This document shows, in pieces, positions 22,375 to 30,863 of a DNA stretch of 64,000 nt. The notes under the pieces were generated by a model. It did no database searches. It worked only from the letters and a program-made list of their open reading frames with translations, and was not told the DNA's origin. Source of the stretch: Pseudomonas sp. (GTDB lineage Bacteria; Pseudomonadota; Gammaproteobacteria; Pseudomonadales; Pseudomonadaceae); assembly GCF_030683065.1 (NCBI RefSeq), contig NZ_JAUXMX010000024.1, forward strand, positions 52,643-116,642, written 5' to 3'. Position 1 is the stretch's first letter; the number at the start of each line of letters is the position of its first letter. Made by a program: the position numbers and the translations under genes.

Positions 22375-22926
22375 TCAAAGGTCGACACGCACCACAGAAA
22401 CCGGATAGCCCAGACGCGCGGCGAATTCGTCGAGAAAACCCTGTGTGAAAGCCGCCTCCGCCCAGTTGTTGAAGATAAAACCCAGATTGGAAAAGCCGCA
22501 GGGCTGTAAAAACAGAAAACCGTTGATGTCGTCTTCGTGACCGCAGAGCGGGCAGGTAAATGTGTCGGTATGGCCGGGCATCCATTCCTCCAGACGATCG
22601 AACAGTTCGACACCGATCTCTTTGCGACACTGCGGGCAACCGGCCTCTTCATGAAAGTCATGCAGCGGGGTGTAGATGCTGCGCTTGTAGACAATCTCCA
22701 GGCCATTGACGGGCTGAGCGAAAGGCAACAGCTGCGGCTGCTCGACTACCCGCCGGGCACCCGGCGCAATGCCATACGCCATTTTGTTGAACGTGCGGCC
22801 GCACGTGCTCAACTGCTCCTCGATGACATTCTGCTGCACCAGCCAGCGCACGATTGCCCGCGCCCTGGCCTCATGCCCGGGGAAGCTGGAAATTTTCGGC
22901 ACGATGATGGCTTGCTGATCGCTCAT
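22375..22926 (-). CDS. Conserved hypothetical protein with zinc-ribbon-like cysteines
   Basis: 183 residues from the ATG at 22926 (MSDQQAIIVPKISSFP). It has two CxxC pairs (GCPQCRKE and FTCPLCGHED) likely to bind zinc. An N-terminal helix-rich part (ARAIVRWLVQQNVIEEQLSTC) and a C-terminal segment with aromatic residues (LGFIFNNWAEAAFTQGFLDEF) flank them. I recall similar proteins in pseudomonads carrying the unsupported label 'sugar ABC transporter ATPase'; no Walker motif is present. The function is unknown. It is divergent from xseA. Confidence 0.75.
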   Translation of the reverse strand: MSDQQAIIVPKISSFPGHEARARAIVRWLVQQNVIEEQLSTCGRTFNKMAYGIAPGARRVVEQPQLLPFAQPVNGLEIVYKRSIYTPLHDFHEEAGCPQCRKEIGVELFDRLEEWMPGHTDTFTCPLCGHEDDINGFLFLQPCGFSNLGFIFNNWAEAAFTQGFLDEFAARLGYPVSVVRVDL

Positions 22927-23033
22927 GACAGGACTCTGATCGTGGGTAAAAACCGCGCAGCTTAATGCCCAAACGCCACGGGTCAAGGCAAACAGCCTAT
23001 GGCCGGCCCGGCAAAGCCTTTATCATGCCGCAC

Positions 23034-24413
23034 ATGATCAAAGACCCGTTCCAACGCCTGAACCTCGACCGTGAAGTGCTCAGCGTCAGCCAGCTCAACA
23101 ACCGCGCACGCCTGTTGCTTGAAGATGTGTTCTCCGGGATCTGGGTCGAGGGGGAAATCTCCAACCTGGCCAAGCCAGCCTCCGGGCATATTTACTTCAC
23201 CCTTAAAGATAGTCAGGCCCAGGTGCGCTGCGCTCTGTTCCGACAGAACGCGGCCAAAGTCCGTCAAGCCTTGCGCGACGGTCTGGCGGTCAAGGTTCGC
23301 GGCAAGGTCTCGCTGTTTGAAGGACGTGGCGATTACCAGCTGATTCTCGACAGTATCGAGCCGGCCGGCGACGGCGCCCTGCGCCTGGCCTTCGAAGCCC
23401 TGAAGGAAAAGCTCAGCGCCGAGGGCCTGTTCGCCACTGAGCGCAAAGTCGCCCTGCCGGCGCACCCCAAGCGCATCGGCATCATCAGCTCGCCCACCGG
23501 CGCAGTGATTCGCGACATCATCAGCGTGTTCCGCCGCCGCGCCCCGCAGATCGAACTGACCCTGATCCCCACTGCCGTGCAAGGCCGCGAGGCCAACGGG
23601 CAGATCATCCGCGCCCTGCAGTTGGCCGACCGCCAGGGCTTCGATGCGCTGATCCTGGCCCGCGGCGGTGGTTCCCTGGAAGATCTCTGGAGCTTCAACG
23701 AAGAAACCGTGGCGCGTGCCGTGGCTGCCTGTAACACGCCCATCGTCAGCGCCGTGGGTCATGAAACCGACGTCTCCATCTGCGACTTTGTCGCCGACGT
23801 GCGCGCGCCAACCCCCTCGGCCGCCGCCGAACTGCTGGCACCCGACACCAGTGAGCTGGTGCAACGCCTGCACAGCCTGCAACGCCGCTTGATCATGCGC
23901 ATGCAGCACCGTCTGGAGCGTGAGCGTATGCGCCTGGAAGGCTTACAGCGGCGCTTGCGCCATCCAGGTGAACGCCTGCGCCAGCACGCCCAGCGCCTGG
24001 ATGACCTGGAAATGCGCCTGGCGCGGGCCTTCGAGCGCCAACTCAACAATCGCCGCGAACGCCTGGCCCGCCTGCAAACCAGACTGACTGGCCAGCACCC
24101 CGAGCGCACGCTGCAGCTGTTGCGCCAGCGCCTGGGCAGCCTCGCCGAACGGCTGCCGCGGGCGATGCGCGAAGGCTTGAAGGAGCGCCGCCTGCAACTG
24201 CAGGCCCAGGTGCAGACCTTGCAGGTAGTCAGCCCGCTGGCGACCCTCGGTCGCGGCTACAGCATCCTGCTCGACGAACGCGGCCGGGCTGTGCGCAGCG
24301 CCGCCGACACCCACCCCGGCCAGCGCCTGAAAGCACGGCTGGGCGAAGGCGAGCTGGATGTGCGGGTCGAAGACAACCATCTGCAGCCGGTAACCCTGTC
24401 GCTGCTCGACTGA
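23034..24413 (+). CDS. xseA: Exodeoxyribonuclease VII large subunit
   Basis: XseA with XseB forms exonuclease VII, a metal-independent single-strand DNase. From the ATG at 23034 (MIKDPFQRLNLDRE) it has 459 residues. An N-terminal OB fold (SVSQLNNRARLLLEDVF…GHIYFTLKD) leads to the catalytic core (GIISSPTGAVIRDI, LARGGGSLEDLWSFNEE, SAVGHETDVSICDFVADVRAPTPS). A long Arg/Leu-rich coiled coil at ~290-400 is where XseB binds. A second ATG 9 bases upstream (MPHMIKD) is possible. Confidence 0.96.
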   Translation: MIKDPFQRLNLDREVLSVSQLNNRARLLLEDVFSGIWVEGEISNLAKPASGHIYFTLKDSQAQVRCALFRQNAAKVRQALRDGLAVKVRGKVSLFEGRGDYQLILDSIEPAGDGALRLAFEALKEKLSAEGLFATERKVALPAHPKRIGIISSPTGAVIRDIISVFRRRAPQIELTLIPTAVQGREANGQIIRALQLADRQGFDALILARGGGSLEDLWSFNEETVARAVAACNTPIVSAVGHETDVSICDFVADVRAPTPSAAAELLAPDTSELVQRLHSLQRRLIMRMQHRLERERMRLEGLQRRLRHPGERLRQHAQRLDDLEMRLARAFERQLNNRRERLARLQTRLTGQHPERTLQLLRQRLGSLAERLPRAMREGLKERRLQLQAQVQTLQVVSPLATLGRGYSILLDERGRAVRSAADTHPGQRLKARLGEGELDVRVEDNHLQPVTLSLLD

Positions 24414-24423
24414 CCTTTTTATA

Positions 24424-24457
24424 CCAGTGGATACGCTTCGCGTTAGCCACCCTACGG
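24424..24457. repeat. REP-like palindromic unit
   Basis: GTGG…CGCTTCGCG…CCAC forms an imperfect hairpin ending in CCTACGG. On the minus strand it shows the GTAGGGTGG head shared with the units near 14614 and 15320. It occupies the gap between xseA and the M23 peptidase gene, ending 8 bases before the latter's start. Confidence 0.55.
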
Positions 24458-24464
24458 ATATTCA

Positions 24465-25289
24465 ATGCGCCTGTTCACTCTACTCACTCTGCTCTGCCTC
24501 GCCCTGCCCGTCCACGCCGAAGGCTTTATCAGCCGACTGCTCAACAAACCCGTGCCCGGCGGCGTGGCCGTGGTTGATCTGGGGCCTGCAAGCAGCACAC
24601 CCACGGTTCGCTATCAAGGCAAACCCGTGCTGGTGATCCATGAAGATCAGCAGCGCTGGATCGCCATCGTCGGCATCCCGCTGAGCAGCAAACCCGGCAG
24701 CCAGCAGATCAGCGTCAACGGCAGCCAGACCCTGAGCTTCCAGGTGGGCAGCAAGCATTATGTCGAGCAGCGCATCACCATCAAGAACCAGCAGCAGGTC
24801 AACCCCAACCCGGCCAACCTGAAACGCATCGAGCGCGAACTGACCGAACAGACCCGCGCCTACCAACAGTTCAGCGCCCGCCAGCCGAGTAACCTGCTGT
24901 TCGACAAGCCGGTCAACGGGCCGCTGTCCAGCCCCTTTGGCCTGCGCCGCTTCTTCAATGGCGAGGAGCGCAACCCGCACTCCGGGCTGGACTTCGCTGC
25001 TAACCGCGGTACGCCGATCAAGGCGCCGGCGGCTGGCACGGTGATTCTGATCGGCGACTACTTCTTTAACGGCAAGACCGTGTTTGTCGACCACGGCCAG
25101 GGCCTGATCAGCATGTTCTGCCACCTCTCGGAAATCGGCGTGAAGCTCGGCGATGAACTGCCGCGCGGCGGTGTGCTCGGCAAGGTCGGTGCCACCGGCC
25201 GCGCCACCGGCCCGCACCTGCACTGGAACGTCAGCCTGAATGATGCGCGCATCGACCCGGCGATTTTTATCGGTGCCTTCAAACCCTGA
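24465..25289 (+). CDS. Periplasmic M23 (LytM) peptidase
   Basis: 274 residues. A cleavable signal peptide (MRLFTLLTLLCLALPVHA) precedes an N-terminal beta domain (~20-110), a linker helix rich in Glu/Arg (LKRIERELTEQTRAY), and a LytM zinc endopeptidase domain. The zinc and catalytic motifs are intact: NPHSGLDF (HxxxD) and GPHLHW (HxH), with a further His in FCHLSEIG. It should cleave peptidoglycan cross-links in the periplasm. It follows xseA in the same direction. Confidence 0.92.
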   Translation: MRLFTLLTLLCLALPVHAEGFISRLLNKPVPGGVAVVDLGPASSTPTVRYQGKPVLVIHEDQQRWIAIVGIPLSSKPGSQQISVNGSQTLSFQVGSKHYVEQRITIKNQQQVNPNPANLKRIERELTEQTRAYQQFSARQPSNLLFDKPVNGPLSSPFGLRRFFNGEERNPHSGLDFAANRGTPIKAPAAGTVILIGDYFFNGKTVFVDHGQGLISMFCHLSEIGVKLGDELPRGGVLGKVGATGRATGPHLHWNVSLNDARIDPAIFIGAFKP

Positions 25290-25334
25290 AACATGAACGT
25301 GTTCCAGTGACTTATCCATAACGAGGGACTGCCG

Positions 25335-25877
25335 ATGCGCATTAAAGCCGAGACTTCAACCCTGCTGATTATCGACATTCAGGCCCGTCTGTTTCCGGTC
25401 ATCCATGACAACGCCGCACTGGCTGCAAATGCCCTGTGGTTGCAGCAGGTGGCGCAGCACATCGGCGTGCCCGTGCTCCTCACCGAGCAGTACAGCAAAG
25501 GGCTGGGGCAAACGATCCCCTCCTTGCGCGATGGCCACCAGGCCTCGGCCATCATCGAGAAGCTGCATTTTTCTGCAGTCAGCGAAGGCGAGCTGCTCCA
25601 GCGCCCTGGCGGTGAACGTGCGCAGTTCGTGGTGTGCGGCAGCGAAGCGCATGTCTGCGTACTGCAGACGGTACTCGACCTGCTTGCCCAGGGCCGTCAG
25701 GTCTTTGTCGTCGCGGAGGCCGTCGGCTCGCGTCAGGCCTCTGACAAAACCCTGGCCCTGGCGCGCATGCAGCAAGCTGGCGCGAGCATCGTGTCGCGGG
25801 AAATGGTCGCCTTCGAATGGCTGGAACACGCCGGCAACCAACTGTTTCGTGAAGTGAGCAAGACCTTCATTCGCTGA
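25335..25877 (+). CDS. Isochorismatase-family cysteine hydrolase
   Basis: 180 residues with the family triad: Asp14 in LLIIDIQ, the Lys of IIEKLHFSA, and the Cys of GSEAHVCVLQT. A cis-peptide-like region lies at CGSEAH. The group resembles YcaC-like hydrolases; the substrate is unknown, since nicotinamidase metal-site residues are not evident. A GAGGGA ribosome site precedes the ATG. A small lipoprotein-like frame and a mechanosensitive channel gene follow. Confidence 0.87.
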   Translation: MRIKAETSTLLIIDIQARLFPVIHDNAALAANALWLQQVAQHIGVPVLLTEQYSKGLGQTIPSLRDGHQASAIIEKLHFSAVSEGELLQRPGGERAQFVVCGSEAHVCVLQTVLDLLAQGRQVFVVAEAVGSRQASDKTLALARMQQAGASIVSREMVAFEWLEHAGNQLFREVSKTFIR

Positions 25878-25955
25878 TACGTACAGGTGCTCGCCTGCAT
25901 CCTGTTCACCGCAGGCTGCAAGGCGCGCACCGAAACCTGCACCTGGAGTTGAACC

Positions 25956-27203
25956 ATGGGTAACGAATTCAATAGCTGGCTCGACTGGCTGAACGCTCAC
26001 CCAGAACTGCAAACCCTGACGTTTTCTGTCCTGCTGATCATTGCGGCATGGCTGTCCAACTGGCTGGTCAAGCGCATTCTGGTGCGCGGCCTGTACCACC
26101 TGCTGCGCCAGGCCAGCGATGCCCAGGCGCAGGACTTCGGCATTATCAAGCGCCTGTCGAACATTGTCCCGGCACTGGTCTTGTCTGCGGGCGTCGCCGC
26201 CATACCCGGCCTGCCGGAGGCTGCTGTAGCGGTGGTGCGCAACGTCTGCAGCGGCTTTATCGTGCTGACCATCGCCCTGGCCCTGAGCGCGCTGCTGGAC
26301 ATCGCCAACTTGCTTCATCAGCGCCGCAAGGATGCTCACCTGCATCCGATCAAAGGCTACCTGCAGGTGGTCAAGATCATCCTGTATGTGGTCTCCAGCA
26401 TCCTGATTATCGCCACCCTGATCGACCGCTCGCCGCTGATCCTGCTCTCCGGCCTTGGCGCCATGGCCGCCGTTTTGATGCTGATTTTCCAGGACACCAT
26501 CCTGTCACTGGTAGCCAGCGTACAGATCTCCTCCAGCGACATCATCCGCGTCGGTGACTGGATAGAAATGCCGCAACTGAATGCCGACGGTGACGTGATC
26601 GACATCGCCCTGCACACCGTCAAGGTGCAGAACTGGGACAAAACCATCACCAGCATCCCGACCAAGCGCTTTATCAGCGATCCATTCAAGAATTGGCGCG
26701 GCATGCAGGAGTCCGGCGGCCGGCGGATCATGCGCAGCCTGTACCTCGACCAGACCAGCATCGGCTTTCTTAGCCCCGAGGAAGTCACGCGCCTGCAACG
26801 CATCAGCCTGCTCAGGCACTACCTCAAGCACAAGCACAGCGAGTTGCTGAGCTGGAACAGCGCCCTGGCCGAAGACGCCGAGGAGCCAGCCAACACCCGC
26901 CGGATCACCAACATCGGCACCTTTCGCGCCTACGCAGAACATTACCTGCGCCAGCATCCGGGCATTCATCAGGAGATGACCCAACTGGTGCGTCAACTCA
27001 GCCCGACCGCCGATGGCCTGCCGCTGCAGCTGTACTGCTTCACCAACACCATCGCCTGGGGCAGCTACGAAAGCATCCAGTCGGACATCTTCGACCACCT
27101 GCTGGCGATCCTGCCCGAGTTTGGCTTGCGCGTATTCCAACACCCGAGTGGTGCAGACATGCGCGCACTGAAGGCCAGCCCCGTCGCCCTGCCTGCGCTG
27201 TAA
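25956..27203 (+). CDS. MscS-family mechanosensitive channel, YbdG/miniconductance type
   Basis: 415 residues with about five N-terminal membrane helices (starting LTFSVLLIIAAWLSNWLV). The conserved MscS pore segment (LILLSGLGAMAAVLMLIFQD) leads into the beta domain (SSDIIRVGDWIEMPQLNADGDV). The insertion IPTKRFISDPFKNWRGMQESGG matches the YbdG/MscM subgroup, which protects against mild osmotic downshock. The long cytoplasmic C-terminus is typical of that subgroup. Confidence 0.92.
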   Translation: MGNEFNSWLDWLNAHPELQTLTFSVLLIIAAWLSNWLVKRILVRGLYHLLRQASDAQAQDFGIIKRLSNIVPALVLSAGVAAIPGLPEAAVAVVRNVCSGFIVLTIALALSALLDIANLLHQRRKDAHLHPIKGYLQVVKIILYVVSSILIIATLIDRSPLILLSGLGAMAAVLMLIFQDTILSLVASVQISSSDIIRVGDWIEMPQLNADGDVIDIALHTVKVQNWDKTITSIPTKRFISDPFKNWRGMQESGGRRIMRSLYLDQTSIGFLSPEEVTRLQRISLLRHYLKHKHSELLSWNSALAEDAEEPANTRRITNIGTFRAYAEHYLRQHPGIHQEMTQLVRQLSPTADGLPLQLYCFTNTIAWGSYESIQSDIFDHLLAILPEFGLRVFQHPSGADMRALKASPVALPAL

Positions 27204-27238
27204 GCCGAGGACGACTCATACTGAAAGCCAGTGCGATT

Positions 27239-27250
27239 GATTGCGCAATC
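27239..27250. promoter_or_regulatory. Palindrome upstream of leuA leader
   Basis: A perfect 12-base palindrome, GATTGCGCAATC, lies ~120 bases before the leader ORF in an otherwise gene-free stretch. It could be an operator for a dimeric regulator, or part of a hairpin at the end of the upstream transcript. No T-run follows. Confidence 0.35.
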
Positions 27251-27370
27251 AGCGCTCAGCCGCGCAGGCTTACGCGCAAATAAATTGCTCCTATTGGCTA
27301 AAAACGCGCTTTATCACCATTTTTTTCCAGTTACTTGCCAGCTTTGACCTCACTGGTTACGGTTGACGCC

Positions 27371-27493
27371 ATGAGCACAACCCGCACCCACATTCTGCTG
27401 CGGCAACACGCCCGTCTTTGCCTGGTCAGTCAACGACTGCGCCTGCCTCACTTACTCGATTTCGCCTGGCCACCCATCTGCGGCCGCCGCTAA
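27371..27493 (+). CDS. Putative leucine-rich leader peptide upstream of leuA
   Basis: A 40-codon frame beginning MSTTRTHILLRQHARLCLVS, with stop TAA just before the leuA ribosome site. Eight Leu codons include TTA-CTC adjacent near the end and CTT; TTA is a rare codon in such high-GC genomes. The stop lies 12 bases from the leuA ATG, and the AAGGA site directly overlaps the leader stop region. This suggests control of leuA by leader translation or re-initiation, sensing charged tRNA-Leu. There is no room for a terminator between leader and leuA, so any attenuator must overlap the leader itself. It is inferred, not proven expressed. Confidence 0.5.
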   Translation: MSTTRTHILLRQHARLCLVSQRLRLPHLLDFAWPPICGRR

Positions 27494-27505
27494 AAGGACT
27501 GCACC

Positions 27506-29176
27506 ATGAGCATGCTCAAAGACCCATCCAGCAAATACCGCGCCTTTGCGGCGATCAACCTGCCCGATCGCACCTGGCCATCGAAGACCATCACCGAGGT
27601 GCCGATCTGGTGCAGCTCGGACTTACGCGACGGCAACCAGTCACTGATCGAGCCGATGGATGCGGCGAAGAAGATGCGCTTCTTCAAGACCCTGGTGCAG
27701 GTCGGTATCAAGCAGATTGAAGTGGGCTTCCCCTCAGCCTCACAGACCGACTTCGACTTCGTCCGCGAGCTGATCGAAGGGGGTCACATCCCTGACGACA
27801 CCACTATTCAGGTACTGACCCAGGCCCGCGAAGACCTGATCAACCGCACCTTCGAATCGCTGGTCGGGGCAAAGCAGGCCATCGTCCACGTCTACAACGC
27901 CACCGCGCCGAGCTTCCGCCGTATCGTCTTCAACCAGGACAAGGCCGGCGTGGTCGCTATCGCAGTGAATGCCGCACAGCTCATCAAGAACCGCGCCGAG
28001 CAGCAGCCGGATACCCGCTGGTCCTTCCAGTACTCGCCGGAAATCTTCACCTCCACCGAGCTGGAGTTCGCCGTGGAGGTCTGCGATGCGGTGCTTGACG
28101 TGTGGCAGCCGACCCCCGAGAACAAGGTGATCCTCAACCTGCCGGCCACCGTGGAAGTTTCAACGCCGAATATCTATGCCGACCAGATCGAATGGTTCGG
28201 CCGCCATATCAGCCGCCGCGACAGCGTGCTGATCAGCCTGCACACCCACAACGACCGCGGCACCGGCGTGGCCGCCAGCGAACTGGGCCTGATGGCCGGT
28301 GCCGATCGCGTCGAAGGCTGCCTGTTCGGCAACGGCGAGCGCACCGGCAATGTCGACCTGGTCAATCTGGCGCTGAACCTCTACACCCAGGGCATTCATC
28401 CGGGCCTGGACTTCTCCGACATCGACAACGTGCGCAAGGTGGTCGAGGAGTGCAACCAGCTGCCCGTGCATCCACGCCACCCCTATGTCGGCGACCTGGT
28501 ACACACCGCCTTCTCCGGCTCGCACCAGGACGCGATCCGCAAGGGCTTCAGCCAGCAAGACCCGGACGGCATCTGGGAAGTGCCCTACCTGCCCATCGAC
28601 CCGGCCGACATCGGCCGCAGCTACGAGGCGGTAATCCGCGTCAACAGCCAATCGGGCAAGGGCGGCATCACCTACCTGCTGGAACAGGAATACGGCATCT
28701 GCCTGCCGCGGCGCATGCAAATCGAGTTCAGCCAGGTGGTGCAGAAGGAAACCGATCGCCTCGGCCTGGAAATGAGCGCCGCGCTGATCCACCAATTGCT
28801 TGACCGCGAATACCTGCAAGCCACCGCACCCTACGCCCTGAAAGGCCATCGCCTGCAGGAAGAAAACGGCACCAGCGCGGTGGATGTCGAAGTCGTCAAT
28901 GCGGGTGAAACCCAGCACTGGCGCGGCATCGGCAAAGGCCCACTGGAGGCTTTGGTGGCCGGTCTGCCGGTGACCGTGGAGATCATGGACTACAGCGAAC
29001 ACGCCATCGGCGCCGGCACCAACGCCAAGGCGGCTGCTTATATTGAGCTGCGCGTTAACGGCGGCCGCGCACTGCATGGCGTCGGCATCGATGAAAACCT
29101 CACTACCGCCAGCTTCCGTGCGCTGTTTAGCGCCTTGAACCGCGCCATTGGCCAGGCCGCCGAACAAGCTGCCTGA
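27506..29176 (+). CDS. leuA: 2-isopropylmalate synthase
   Basis: LeuA condenses acetyl-CoA and 2-ketoisovalerate, the first committed step of leucine synthesis. At 556 residues it belongs to the longer LeuA2-type form (E. coli LeuA is 523). The catalytic DRE-TIM metallolyase barrel has [11 protein letters not shown] near residue 38 and the metal ligands HTHNDRG near 247. The C-terminal allosteric (LeuA dimer) domain at ~430-550 contains [16 protein letters not shown] and mediates leucine feedback inhibition. It is preceded by a leucine-rich leader ORF. Confidence 0.97.
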   Translation: MSMLKDPSSKYRAFAAINLPDRTWPSKTITEVPIWCSSDLRDGNQSLIEPMDAAKKMRFFKTLVQVGIKQIEVGFPSASQTDFDFVRELIEGGHIPDDTTIQVLTQAREDLINRTFESLVGAKQAIVHVYNATAPSFRRIVFNQDKAGVVAIAVNAAQLIKNRAEQQPDTRWSFQYSPEIFTSTELEFAVEVCDAVLDVWQPTPENKVILNLPATVEVSTPNIYADQIEWFGRHISRRDSVLISLHTHNDRGTGVAASELGLMAGADRVEGCLFGNGERTGNVDLVNLALNLYTQGIHPGLDFSDIDNVRKVVEECNQLPVHPRHPYVGDLVHTAFSGSHQDAIRKGFSQQDPDGIWEVPYLPIDPADIGRSYEAVIRVNSQSGKGGITYLLEQEYGICLPRRMQIEFSQVVQKETDRLGLEMSAALIHQLLDREYLQATAPYALKGHRLQEENGTSAVDVEVVNAGETQHWRGIGKGPLEALVAGLPVTVEIMDYSEHAIGAGTNAKAAAYIELRVNGGRALHGVGIDENLTTASFRALFSALNRAIGQAAEQAA

Positions 29177-29233
29177 GTGACGCAGGTCGCTATCGACGCC
29201 TGCCCGATAGCGACCTGAAATAGCCCATCAGCC

Positions 29234-29605
29234 TCATTCGCCCTGCTGTTGGCAGTGACTACGACCCCACTCACACATGGCGGCCAGTACCGGCTGTAAT
29301 GTGGCTCCGTGCTCGGTCACGCAATACTCCACCCGCGGCGGCACCTCAGCAAAAACCGTGCGGGTCAGCACGCCAACACGCTCCAGTTCGCGCAGCTGCT
29401 GGGTCAGCATCTTCTCGGTGATATCCGGCACCAAACGCTTCAACGCTGAAAAACGCAGCGGACCGTTAAGCAGCCGATACACCAGCAGCGCCTTCCACTT
29501 GCCGCCAATCACTTCCAGGGTGACATCCATTGGCGTGCTGTAGACCTTATCACCCCGCACCAGGCACTTGCTTTCAACCCCTTCAGATCGCTGCTCGGCC
29601 ATCAT
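29234..29605 (-). CDS. HxlR-family transcriptional regulator
   Basis: 123 residues with the HxlR winged-helix signature: TLEVIGGKWKALLVYRLLNG, then RFSALKRLVPDITEKMLTQQ, then LRELERVGVLTRTVFAEVPP and VEYCVTEHG. Cys14 in SKCLVRG near the N-terminus is in the position where HxlR regulators sense electrophiles or redox stress. It is divergent from an Old Yellow Enzyme gene, a classical HxlR (NemR/QorR-like) pairing, and probably represses it and itself. Confidence 0.9.
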   Translation of the reverse strand: MMAEQRSEGVESKCLVRGDKVYSTPMDVTLEVIGGKWKALLVYRLLNGPLRFSALKRLVPDITEKMLTQQLRELERVGVLTRTVFAEVPPRVEYCVTEHGATLQPVLAAMCEWGRSHCQQQGE

Positions 29606-29618
29606 TGGTTACCTTTAA

Positions 29619-29645
29619 GTAAGTTACAGCCTTTATCGTACGTAC
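29619..29645. promoter_or_regulatory. Candidate HxlR operator between hxlR-type gene and alkene reductase
   Basis: Two short palindromes, GTAAGTTAC (29619-29627) and GTACGTAC (29638-29645), lie in the 118-base divergent intergenic region. Their spacing and placement suit binding by a dimeric winged-helix regulator. Confidence 0.4.
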
Positions 29646-29723
29646 TTCCCAAAAAGATTGCCACGCGCATAATAGCTGCCATGGCTTATCACAGCCCCCT
29701 GGACAATTCTGCACGGAGATTTC

Positions 29724-30824
29724 ATGTCGATTAAGCACCTGTTCACGCCACTGCAACTGGGCGCCCTGACCCTACCCAACCGGCTGGTGATGGCACCCCT
29801 GACGCGCCAGCGCAGCCTGGCGGGCAATGTTCCAGGCGAGCTTAATGCCAGCTACTACGCCCAGCGTGCCAACGCAGGCTTGATCATCAGTGAAGCCAGC
29901 CAGATTTGCCCTGAAGGCCAAGGCTATGCGTGGAGCCCAGGCATCCACAGTGATGCGCAAGTGGCAGGCTGGCAGCACGTCACACAGGCGGTGCATGCGG
30001 CCGGGGGGCATATTTTCTTGCAGCTCTGGCATGTCGGTCGCATTTCCCACCCCTTACTGCAACCCAACGGGGCAGACCCGGTCGCCCCGTCGGCGATTCA
30101 GGCCAATGCCGAATGCTATGTGGTTGAAGCCGATGGCAGCCATCATAAAGCCGCTACGGCCATGCCGCGCGCACTGCAGTTGAACGAACTACCGGGCGTT
30201 GTGGCGGCTTACGCCCATGGCTGCGCCAACGCCATCAAGGCCGGCTTTGATGGCGTGGAAGTGCACGCCGCCAACGGCTATCTGCTAGACCAGTTCCTCT
30301 GCTCCAACAGCAACCAGCGCAATGACGTGTATGGCGGCTCGGCAGAAAACCGTGCGCGGCTGGTGCTGCAAGTCGTGGACGCTGCAGTAGCGACAGTGGG
30401 TGACAGCCGCAAGGTGGGCATTCGTATTTCGCCCATGGGAACCTTTGGCGACGTGAGTGACGCCAACCCGCTGGAAACTTTCAGCTACCTGGTTGAGCAA
30501 CTCAACAGCCGCAACCTCGCTTACCTGCACGTCAATCGTCCCGATTGGCTGGGCGGCTCTTTTGAAGGTTTTGATGCCTTACTGCGCGCCCTGCGCGATC
30601 TGTATACCGGCACCCTGATTTTGGCAGGCGGGCAAACAGCTGAAAGTGGTGAGCAAGCCATCACGGAAGGGCTGGCTGATTTGGTCGCCTATGGCCGCCC
30701 CTATATTGCCAACCCGGACCTGCTCGCCCGCTTTAAGGCGGGCGCCGAGCTCAACCCGCTAGACGGCGCTACCTTATATGGCGGCGGTGCCGCCGGTTAC
30801 ACCGACTACCCCGCCATGAGCTAA
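29724..30824 (+). CDS. Alkene reductase, Old Yellow Enzyme family (NemA-like)
   Basis: 366-residue FMN TIM-barrel. The N-terminus FTPLQLGALTLPNRLVMAPLTRQRS is the OYE signature. The substrate His/Asn pair is in FDGVEVHAANGYLLDQFL, and phosphate-binding loops are seen near ILAGGQTAESGEQ and VAYGRPYIANPDL. Such enzymes reduce activated alkenes, N-ethylmaleimide, quinones and nitro compounds with NAD(P)H, detoxifying electrophiles. Divergent expression with an HxlR regulator fits induction by reactive electrophiles. Confidence 0.93.
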   Translation: MSIKHLFTPLQLGALTLPNRLVMAPLTRQRSLAGNVPGELNASYYAQRANAGLIISEASQICPEGQGYAWSPGIHSDAQVAGWQHVTQAVHAAGGHIFLQLWHVGRISHPLLQPNGADPVAPSAIQANAECYVVEADGSHHKAATAMPRALQLNELPGVVAAYAHGCANAIKAGFDGVEVHAANGYLLDQFLCSNSNQRNDVYGGSAENRARLVLQVVDAAVATVGDSRKVGIRISPMGTFGDVSDANPLETFSYLVEQLNSRNLAYLHVNRPDWLGGSFEGFDALLRALRDLYTGTLILAGGQTAESGEQAITEGLADLVAYGRPYIANPDLLARFKAGAELNPLDGATLYGGGAAGYTDYPAMS

Positions 30825-30831
30825 CGACTCA

Positions 30832-30863
30832 AGCAAAGCGCTGGGCACTGCCCGGCGTTTTGC
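30832..30863. terminator. Candidate terminator between converging genes
   Basis: AGCAAAGCGC and GGCGTTTTGCT with inner GGGC/GCCC form an imperfect hairpin between the alkene reductase stop and the converging amidohydrolase stop. A-rich and T-rich arms suit bidirectional termination. Confidence 0.55.
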
